Source: Atherinomorus stipes
Lineage: Eukaryota > Chordata > Actinopteri > Atheriniformes > Atherinidae
Length of the DNA: 64,000 nucleotides
Reading direction: 5' to 3'
Assembly (NCBI GenBank): GCA_023101725.1
Contig: JALJCO010010210.1
Location: 62,001 to 126,000 of the forward strand
Shown here piece after piece: positions 55,842 to 64,000 of this stretch (positions are counted from its first letter, which is position 1; each line of letters begins with the position of its first letter). Position numbers and translations under genes: made by a program. The notes beneath the pieces were generated by a model. It was not told the origin of the DNA and searched no databases. It saw only the letters and a program-made list of their open reading frames with translations.

Positions 55842-56589
55842 AGCAGAACTCAGTAACTTCAGCTCGGGGCTCCCCTAGTGGCGTCCTTTCACTGTCATGT
55901 TCAACCCCCTTACACCCCCACAGCACACAGACGGCTTCTCTACCTGTCTTTCTTCTATTTTGATCCCTGGATATATTTCTAAGCTTTTTCTAGCTTGTTG
56001 ATGCTACTTTGCTGCATTGGAAGCAGCACCACGTCTCCCTCTGCTCAAAGCAAAGACCTGTCTCTTCTGAAACGGGATGTTTTACCCGCGATTTGCGGGT
56101 AAATATGCCGTGGATTATATTTTTCACTGGTGTTGGCGAGTAGCAGGTAAGAATACGAACTTTCTTTACTTTTTGCGGACGTGACAAGTGATTATTGAGC
56201 CTGAAGCAGTGATGCTTCACCCGGCGCCCAGGCAGCGCACGCTACGTGAATCACTCTGGTCCAGCAAAGAGTTGGTTATGAGAGCCAGGAGCCGTGTTTA
56301 GGTGGTGTGAAGCTAAAGAAATGTTTTCTTTGAATTAGCGCTGGTAGTCTGGTTCAAATCAGAGCTCGAAGCAGCTCGGTAGATAGGGGACCTGAGTACC
56401 GTACAGCGGTTTCTGTTGTCGCAAGTTCTGCTCGGGTCGGCGGAGGCAAAGTTGTATTTAGCTGCTCGCAGGCCAGAGGCCCCGGCGGGAGGGGGGGGAA
56501 ACATTGAATCGCTCCGTAAACACTTTGTTTAGCCTCACGGGGATTCCGAAAAGCATTGATTGAGGTAAAAAAGTTACTGAGGATCCCCT
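55842..56589. mobile_element. TTAA-flanked MITE, T2/Kolobok-like
   Basis: TTAA at 55838-55841 and 56590-56593. Left AGCAGAACTCAGTAACTTC pairs with the complement of the right, AGGGGATCCTCAGTAACTTT. It is 748 bp and moderately GC-rich in the middle, with no transposase frame. Confidence 0.75.
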
Positions 56590-56593
56590 TTAA

Positions 56594-59500
56594 CAAGCAA
56601 ATCATTGACAATGTTAAATTGATGTGTTAGTGCAATGTTAATGTCTTAACTCGGTCAGTCCTATAGTTCTATTGCTCCATTTTTTATTTTGTTATTATGC
56701 CAGACAGTATTTTGTGTTTTTTTCTAATCAGAAAGACCTGCTTGTCTTGTATAAAACTGTGGTTAGGTGAGGTTTTAATAATCCAGCCTGCAGAGCATCT
56801 GTTTTGCTGGCACATTACTCTTAAATATATAAAGATGAAGTTTGTGTTTGATTAAATATTAAAAGAGCTTTCTAAAACATTAAAGTTCACTTACAAGTAC
56901 ATTTTATAAACAATTAGAGTCACAAGCAGGAGAGCAAAACAAAACATAAGCAGATGTAACCTTTTAAGAATATTTTCTGTTTATCTCCTATTTATGAACC
57001 ATCTTTGCAATCCAGTCCAGCAGAAGAGCGAACCAGACAGGCGATGAGAGGAATGCCGTCTCTGCTCTGTCCATTAGCTATTTGCAATAGCATAGCTAAA
57101 CAAGATAAATAATTTTGCATCCTCGTGTTGGGTGTTGTAATAAAGCTGACATCTTAATACAGCAGGGATCTGGCAAGCTGTGCAGTTTCTAAGTAAGATG
57201 GATGAGGCAAAGCCCAAACTGCTGAGGGGTGAGGTGAATTAGGCTCTCATTTAACCCATTACAACTATAGTGGAGCAGGTGGACGAGCCTTTGTTCTTTA
57301 CTTAAAGCCTTAAGGCCAGATTCAATGTGATGAAGATGACTTAGAAATAAACTTTAAAATGAAGCCATAAGAAGCTATTAAAAATTTAGATAAGAATATA
57401 AAGGGTAATCTATAATGTATGTTACCTAAATTATACATGTGCACCTTTGCATGTCTATATTATATACAGCCTGATTGTATAATCTCACAGAAATGATTCA
57501 CTCTGGGTCCTAATGTGCTTACTTCATATATTTGACAATCCTGTTATCAACCTTATGGTAAATTAAACATCCTGTGAACATGGGAATTAATTTTCTCACT
57601 TGCTGAAAGTGGTATTGTCTCGCCAGGTACAATTATCTCTAAAATGGAGCACAGCCATTTAGATTAACATCTATTAAATCATTAAACTGTGGAAATGAAA
57701 AAAAGGGCAAATCTAGAGCGACATTATATAAACAGAAGCTAAAATTACCCGGCTCATCTTTTCCTTCTTGTCCATTTATTCAATTTCTAGCATAAAAATT
57801 TCCCCTTAAAAGAAAAAAAAACCACAAAAAAAAGCACAAAGTTCACTTGTAAATTCATTTTAAATAGTCACACATCAAGGCTTACACAGTGAGAGACAAA
57901 AGGACAGGCTTTCACTTTGGTTGGAAAATGTCAACACGTCAGGGCTTTCTGCTTTGCTGCTGCTTGCAGGAGCCTCATTTGATCCCCAATAAATGTATGA
58001 CAACATTTCAGCGAAGGAGTCAGGCAAAGACTCGGGTCGCATTTTAAAAACATCTCCTGACCTTTCCACGGTGCGGTAATTGCTAATGCCAGACAAGGAG
58101 AGGATGTTAGTCTCTTATGAGCCATCGTATCAAAGTCAGACCTTTTGACATTGGGGGGGGGGGGGACAAAAAATAGCCCGTCAGAGTTTGGTAGGAGAAT
58201 ATTTACCAGTCATCTTCACCAGACTATAACTGCATCCTAATAACGTCCCAACACCCAAATCTCTCAGCTGATGATGAAAAGGAACTGCATCATATCCTTT
58301 TGAAAAGACACCAGGTCTCAGACAGCCCTTTTTCATTTTCTTTACCTTTCTCTCAGTGTCAAGGGGCTTAAACTTGATATCACTCTGACAACAAATCCAT
58401 TCCTCTTCCCCCCTTTTCCTCCTCTGCTTCAATTCAACCCTGCTACGCTGCAGCAGAGACAGATCAGAGATGAAATTAGAGAGACATAAAGATGTCTTGA
58501 GGAGTTGCAGAGGGAAAAAAAAAAAAAATCTACTTAACCAGAAGCAACGGCTACACTCCAGAGTGCAGTTGGGAAACTTCTACCAGTGAGTGTGTCAGGA
58601 GGAATTCATCTCCGGGAATAAAAATAAAGCTGCTTTCATATTAAGTTATTAAGTCACAGTCTTCCCTGAAGAAGCCATTCTTTCTGATAAAAGAAGAAAT
58701 ATATCAAGTTGAAATTATATCTAAATAAGTTAAAGGAGAACTCTCCCTCAAACAAGTGAATCATTGATGCGCTTGGTGTAAGTTTAATGGCGTTTCTCAT
58801 TGTTAGCCTCTCATCATGGGCTTTCGACAGCCCCTCCGGCCAACAAAGCGGAGACATTAATCTCATCACTCCAGTCCGATGCTGATCACACTAATCACAA
58901 CTGGAGGAGACAGTGGATAGATGGAAATATATGTGTTTATGAGGGCTGGAACGGGACTTCGGCAGGTGTCTGCTTTCTGTGCCATCAGCGATGCCAACGC
59001 TCAATCACTGCCCATTCGTATTATAGCCTTCAGCCAAAAGGACAGCTTGCGAGGCGCTGGCCCCTGATCCCAGCACATTAGTTTAATGCCTAGATCTGTG
59101 GAACTGCTTCTGACTCCCTCCCCAGCCTGGCACAGCAGCCAAACACACAGACACACATACAATTTGGCATCACAAGTTAAGCAAAGCAAAGTAGCGTCTT
59201 TAGAAAGCCGCTTGCCTCTACTTCTGCAACTTCTGGCACCGACTATGAACAGCTGTGTCATGTGGCAAAGATGCAAGAGTCCCAGTCTGTTACAAAAATA
59301 GTGCATCAACATGCCCAAAAAGACAAATTATGCCTTTGCACTGCTCCTTTTTTTTTTTTTTTTACCCTCACACATGTGGAATTGGTAGATTTATTTATTT
59401 GGCTGTGTCCATAAGCGCAGCATGTGCTTATAATTAGAGTAATTTACCAAGAGTAAACAAGATCTATGCAAGGAGATCACTGAATAAATACACAGCAGGT

Positions 59501-59852
59501 TGTAAGATGACCAATTGTACTTTAAAAATAAGCCCATCCATCCTCGTAGACGCCATCAGAAGGAGAGCAATGGGGCAACCAGCAGCCCATCTGTCTGTGT
59601 GTCAGCACCTAAGTGTCAGTGCTGAGGAGGTGCAATCTGTTCAAGATAACCTGCCAGAGGAAGAGTGCAAATAAACATCTGCATGTATATTTATACATTA
59701 TATCCAAGCCTCCGCCCTGATGAATGTTAGGCGCACTGGTTTAAGATGGGGATTTGATTCAGAGCCAGCAGTAAAGCTTATCATATGCTGAGATTTTCTC
59801 ATCTGTCTTTTACGTGCTTTCACCTGGACTTGAAGACACGCCAGCAGCTGCA
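56594..59852. other. Unannotated span, no gene recognised
   Basis: Largely unique. A 14-G run lies at 58154-58167 and a T run at 59348. Stretches such as 57060-57120 and 58760-58920 are rich in TAAT/ATTA and TGATCA-type motifs and could be regulatory conserved elements, but no direct evidence is available. Confidence 0.35.
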
Positions 59853-59860
59853 TATATAAG
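59853..59860 (+). promoter_or_regulatory. TATA box candidate
   Basis: TATATAAG, a near-perfect TATA box, lies 43 bp before an ATG with a good context. A start site would fall near 59885. See the adjoining exon candidate. Confidence 0.3.
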
Positions 59861-59902
59861 CCCCGGGGTTGAAAACTTGCAGCAAACTGGTCTGTCATTA
59901 CA

Positions 59903-59953
59903 ATGGAAGAGAGGAAACTTCTGGAAGAGATTTTTCAGCCTGCTTGTCAGCTG
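59903..59953 (+). CDS. Possible short first coding exon
   Basis: ATG at 59903 sits in a good Kozak context (A at -3, G at +4). It opens MEERKLLEEIFQPACQL (17 codons), followed exactly in phase 0 by a consensus-like donor GTGAGG at 59954. A TATA box at 59853-59860 precedes it at a normal distance for a 20-nt leader. Without splicing the frame continues to 60196 but becomes T-rich and unlike protein. I do not recognise the peptide, and no second exon is identified. The combination is suggestive, not proof. Confidence 0.25.
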
Positions 59954-59959
59954 GTGAGG

Positions 59960-60455
59960 ATGAAGAGGTTTTCTCTCAGCAAGCTGCCATTGCAAATTAA
60001 CCCTTACAGTATGCCTTCCTCAGGACACTTTTGTACATTGTCACTTTTTTCTGTTTTACTTGGTGATAATTTCAGCTGTGTTGCAACAAGGGGCATGATT
60101 TTTTTGCAAGAACTCATCTTTTTAGACATTTTTTTTTTTAATCTGATCCCCCCATGTCTTTTATACTCAGTGGATGAATTTTTCACCCTCTGGTGACCCT
60201 TGTGGACAAAAGTGCCCCAATGACTTCCATTAAAACTACATATTTTAATCATACGGTCATTACGGTTTAAAAATATGCATTATTCAATGTCTGCATTTAA
60301 TTTGGAAGAGATGTAGTGATATTTGAGGAGTTTTACTGGATCCCACCACATTCAGCTTTTTCTCCCATTGTAAACAGATGCAGGAAATCCTGGGATTGGC
60401 AGTTATATTATGGAGGTGTGGGACAACCAGAGGACGCCAAGATTTTGTGTCTATG
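59960..60455. other. Unannotated span, nothing recognised
   Basis: Would be intron if the preceding exon is real. No repeat ends identified. Confidence 0.3.
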
Positions 60456-60930
60456 TACAGTATGGGCTGAAGGTTTAGACACACTCCCACAAAAGACTGG
60501 AGAAAAAAAAAATCAGCTGTCAGAACAATAACTGATTTTTGTGTTGTAACAGAAATATAATAAAAAAAAAAAGACAAAACAAAAGTAAACAAGCATGATG
60601 GGGCTCCTGAACTAACATTTTATTGATCAACACTTTGAGGCAATCACTGCAATAAATTGTTTTATTTAAGGTCTAATCAGACTTCTGCACCTGTTGACAG
60701 GTATTTTGGTCCACCGTTTATGAGCAAGGTGTTCTAAATTGTCTGGGCCAGTTTTTTTTTTTTTTTTTAAAACCACAATTCAAAATCAATGGTTTATTTT
60801 ACTAAAATGGTAATTTAGTAGTTTTTTTTTTAATTATTAATTTTTTTCACTTTCAACATTTGAATTACTATTGTGAATTTAACCTTTTCTTTAATGGAAG
60901 TGTGTCTAAACTTTTGGCCCAGACTGCATA
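60456..60930. mobile_element. Tc1/mariner MITE
   Basis: TA at both ends. Left TACAGTATGGGCTGAAGGTT and complemented right TATGCAGTCTGGGCCAAAAG, each followed by TTAGACACACT, give about 30-bp terminal repeats like those of a common fish Tc1 family (TACAGTACAGGCCAAAAGTT, recalled). The 475-bp interior keeps no transposase. Poly-T and poly-A tracts lie inside. Confidence 0.82.
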
Positions 60931-62105
60931 GCTGTGTTGCAGATCTCACACACTGCTGAAATGGGACATCCTAGCCAACGAGAATTTCCCATAGTGCTCC
61001 AGTCCCCTTGCATAGCAACTGCAGACTCCACAGCTATCATGTTTCTTGGCATTCTTTCGACTCGTTCCTTTAGATACGTTGTAAAAACGAAATGGAGCCG
61101 AGCATTTTATTCCATTTTTATTTATCTGTCATTACCTGAACATTAACACCTGAATAACAGAGATTATCTGCTGTTTCTTACCATAAACACTTCATTTATC
61201 ACATAAATCAAATCAAAGATACTTTATTGATCCCCGAGGGGAAATTCATGTTTCAGTACAACCCGTCCAAAACACACAGACAAAAACATAAGACAGGATC
61301 AGGCAGACCGTGGTCAAGCAGCCCCTCGCAGGGCGCACCTTTGCAGAAAGAAAACGGCGACACGAGGAAAGATTGGTAGGTGGTAAAAAAAAAGAGGTCT
61401 CCAAACTCTCCATGTACAGGTGGAGACCTTGGAGACAAAAAAAAGACACACCAATACATAGAAGCACGAACTCAGGCAATCACAACATGAAGACACACTG
61501 TGAGCAGAAAGGAGGTGTATCCCCTCCAGACGGCTGAATATAATCCATGAATATATCCAAATATTACACTCTTAGCTCTGCTGCTTATTCCCTCTCTTGT
61601 ACACAATGAAATAAAATACCTAACTTTGCCTGTTTTATAAATGAATTTTTACAATATTTCTCAAAGAATTGCAAAAAAAGATCTGTGAAAAACCCTTTAA
61701 TCCCCCCCATTATTTAAAAGCCCAGTCATGATACTGATGATTAACTTTAGTTTACATCGCTTTCCATTTGTGTGTCTATTGTTCAAACTTTCCAGTGGTT
61801 TTGTTCTTGAAAACCGTGTACAGTACTGTATGATACTGCGCCTTGTTGCTCCCCTCATGAGTTTGTACATTCTGATTTTGTAAAATATGAGAAAAAAAAT
61901 GTGCCCAATTAATTCTGGGACAGGCGAGGCCACGAAGGATACATCGCATGTGTCCTTCGTTTCAGGCCGAACAGAGCGCAGGTTTGGAGGCAGGATTCTG
62001 AGGCTCTCAGACGTTTTTGAAATGGGACGGTAGGGCTGCCGCTGTAACATATGCAGCCGCCAAATCCACACTTCGCAGTATGCAGACTGCAACATGAGAC
62101 ATGGC
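60931..62105. mobile_element. CTGTGTCTCATG family, copy 2, interrupted
   Basis: The left piece (60931-61150) shares GAATTTCCCATAGTGCTCCA, TTGCATAGCAACTGCAGACT and GCCGAGCATTTTAT with copy 1 at 30276-30868. The right piece (61905-62105) shares CACGAAGGATACATC, TTTGAAATGGGAC and the terminus GACTGCAACATGAGACATGG. The left terminus has lost about 7 bp and abuts a Tc1 MITE. About 750 bp including a LINE fragment lies between the pieces. Confidence 0.72.
61203..61540 (-). mobile_element. LINE 3' end, L2/Rex1-like
   Basis: On the minus strand, AAATTTCCCC-type sequence (TGAATTTCCCCTCGGGGATC) runs into AATAAAGTATCTTTGATTTG and a TTTGA-rich tail. The 3' untranslated body extends towards 61540, with the 5' limit uncertain. 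A 5'-truncated copy inside copy 2 of the CTGTGTCTCATG family. Confidence 0.7.
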
Positions 62106-64000
62106 TTATGTGTGAAATAATTTCGTTTTTAACATCTAAACTAACATCTTGAAAATCAGAAATGATTTTACATGCGCATGCAAAGAAATTCCATAACATG
62201 TACCAGGATTTGCTGCCCGAGCCTTTTCATTTGTCAGATGTCTTCTGTGGCAGGAATATAAACGTTTCATCATAATTCAGAAGCTGTAAATGTTTGCGCA
62301 GTTTAACTTTTTTTCAGTGAGGGCTGAGTGAGGATTACAGTAACAGTATGACTGCATAAGGAGGAAAGATGGACAACAGCCCTGAATGCTCCACGATCCC
62401 TTCCCCAGGCTATGCAAATGTTTTAGAACCACGTACAGTAATGATTTTCTTTGACATCCATGTCAGAGCATTAAGTTAGACTTATTGGAACATCTCATTT
62501 GTGTGCAAATGCAGAAGCCCCCCTCCTCCCTGCTCACGGTTGAAAAGAAGTTAACGCTGCCTCTAGGCTTTCAATTTTGTTTGAAAAGATGCCTTTAGGG
62601 TCTTGACAAGGACAACTGGCTTTATGCACCACCTGCCAATAATGTTAACAAGGATCCACAGCCCCACACTAATGTTGCCAGCTCCAGGACCACAGGGAAT
62701 GCTGGAAGTAATGGTCATATCTTTCCAGTATGGTGTCCAGCTCGCAGGAATTTCCCCTACAGGTTACTGGGCTGCACACAGCTTCTACACAGTCGCGAGA
62801 AACAATGCACATGTTCTGCATACGCTCTGCACCATTTTCAAAGTGCTTTCATGTCACGTACAACTACTATACATCTTGTATTTCTCTTACTATTGCATAA
62901 AAATACAGCATACCGTATGTGGAAAAGCACACTATGTTAGTATGATCTCTGTCCAGCTTTATCTCAACAAATACAAAAAAGCCCCAAGTAACCAAGCTGT
63001 TATAATGGGTATAAAAGGGGCAAAATGTTAACTTTGTTTTTTTTTTAAGAAAAAAAAAGAAAAATGAGCTCCTAATATAGCTCCATAAAGCCTCTGTCTG
63101 ATTATACACACTTAGAGATTGGTGAAGGGTGAAACCAGCCATGCAACATGTTTGAAAAGAACATTTCTGAACCAGAACTGGCTTGTTGTGTGTGTTAGTC
63201 GTATCATTTCACGGTGCTCAAGCAATTTAAGCACAGCCACTTCTCTTCCCAAACTGTTGTGGCATGCATAATAAAGAGCTGGTGAAATCATTTGTCAGTC
63301 TTTGATGGAGGCTGTTTATTACCCGGGGATGTATTTTTTCTATTCCCCCCTCCATTTTTCTCTTTCAAAGATTATGATGAGGCAAATGCTGTGTTTGTTC
63401 ACTTGACTCAATAGGCCCCAACATTTAATACTTCGAACAAAATTATTATCAAAGCATTTTATGGACACAGGCCTCCCATTGCATGAGAGCTAATCAGTTT
63501 TAATGGCTATGTGTGCTGTAATCATGGTGCCAACACAGTCCCCAGGCTCAGAGCCCATTACACCCTGTAAAATAATGACTTTTCAGTAAAACCATTTAAA
63601 GCAGCTCACAGAAGACATATGAACCCTAAAAAAAACCTAAAAAAAACAACAAACAACTCACCCCCCTGCTGAGCACAGACGGTTCAGTTGTATGTTGGTT
63701 GAATGCTCTGCACTGCAACATACAACTGATGCCATTGCAAAAGGACCAGACTGGCACGTGCACTATCTGCCATTTACATGGTTTTCTTACTGGAGGTGGC
63801 ACTGTGTTCACATGCTTTACTCCCAAAGCTTATCAATGAATTTGGAGAGTGTGTAGTTATCTTAAAACACAGATATTGACCAAATAAACCTGATAAAAGC
63901 AGAATTTGGAGTGTATAGATCCCAAAACTCAACTCTGTAAAGCCCTTTAATACTACAGCTGCAACAAAGGGCTGAACACGGCAAGTAAATAGTAAAACAA
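62106..64000. other. Unannotated span, no gene recognised
   Basis: Unique-looking DNA. The 142-codon frame at 62603-63031 has no recognisable domain. The stretch 63360-63560 (GCATTTTATGGACACAGGCC, GAGAGCTAATCAGTTTTAAT and so on) is of a kind often found in conserved non-coding elements; this is only an impression. Confidence 0.35.

Noticed and set aside
62603..63031. 142-codon plus-strand frame
   Set aside because: No recognisable protein features, and it is rich in Tyr/Ile codons from AT-rich DNA towards its end.

Overview
The window looks like a gene-poor stretch of a ray-finned fish genome, probably a percomorph teleost. The evidence is its repeat content: a Rex3-like (RTE clade) retrotransposon, L2/Rex1-like LINE tails, two tRNA-derived SINEs, several Tc1/mariner lineages, hAT elements with 8-bp target duplications, many TTAA-flanked MITEs, and CA, AT and pentanucleotide microsatellites. 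Base composition is AT-rich and no long host reading frame is present. The identification is from sequence recognition alone; no database search was possible.

No complete host gene could be supported. Three weak hints of host transcription lie on the + strand: a possible microexon at 2246-2256, a possible 3' terminal coding exon at 33122-33199 with AATAAA at 33329-33334, and a TATA box plus short first exon at 59853-59953. They may or may not belong to the same locus. Everything else recognisably coding is transposon-derived and broken: a BED zinc finger of a hAT transposase (11.5 kb), Rex3 reverse transcriptase (16 kb), Tc1-like transposases (19-21, 27, 36 and 39 kb), and possible THAP-like and other transposon-type protein remnants (50.8-51.5 kb).

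Layout. 1-9 kb: mostly unique sequence with two MITEs. 9-17 kb: a TTAA MITE, a hAT deletion derivative, a LINE tail, a SINE, a long-TIR element and a Rex3 copy with an inverted 5' half. 17-19 kb: unique. 19-21.4 kb: a Tc1 copy broken by a TTAA element that itself holds a second TTAA element, abutting an inverted fragment of a second Tc1 lineage. 23-27.7 kb: dense repeats. 28-30 kb: mostly unique. 30-32.4 kb: three MITE copies. 33 kb: the possible terminal exon. 34.7-37.1 kb: hAT MITEs, a 72-bp Tc1 MITE and a deleted Tc1. 38.6-40.6 kb: a Tc1/mariner element with long inverted repeats. 41.8-43.9 kb: four MITEs stacked, one nested in a palindromic one. 44-47 kb and 56.6-59.8 kb: quiet. 47-52 kb, 54-56.6 kb and 60-62 kb: further repeats. 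62-64 kb: quiet.

The main message is a well-preserved record of transposition. Several insertions keep target-site duplications (12 bp for Rex3, 8 bp for hAT, TTAA, TA, TAA, 7 bp), so the order of events can be read directly. Many of the MITEs share TTAA targets and ends beginning AGG or AGA, which suits a T2/Kolobok-like source. Superfamily names rest on target-site length and terminal bases, and on memory of fish repeat families.
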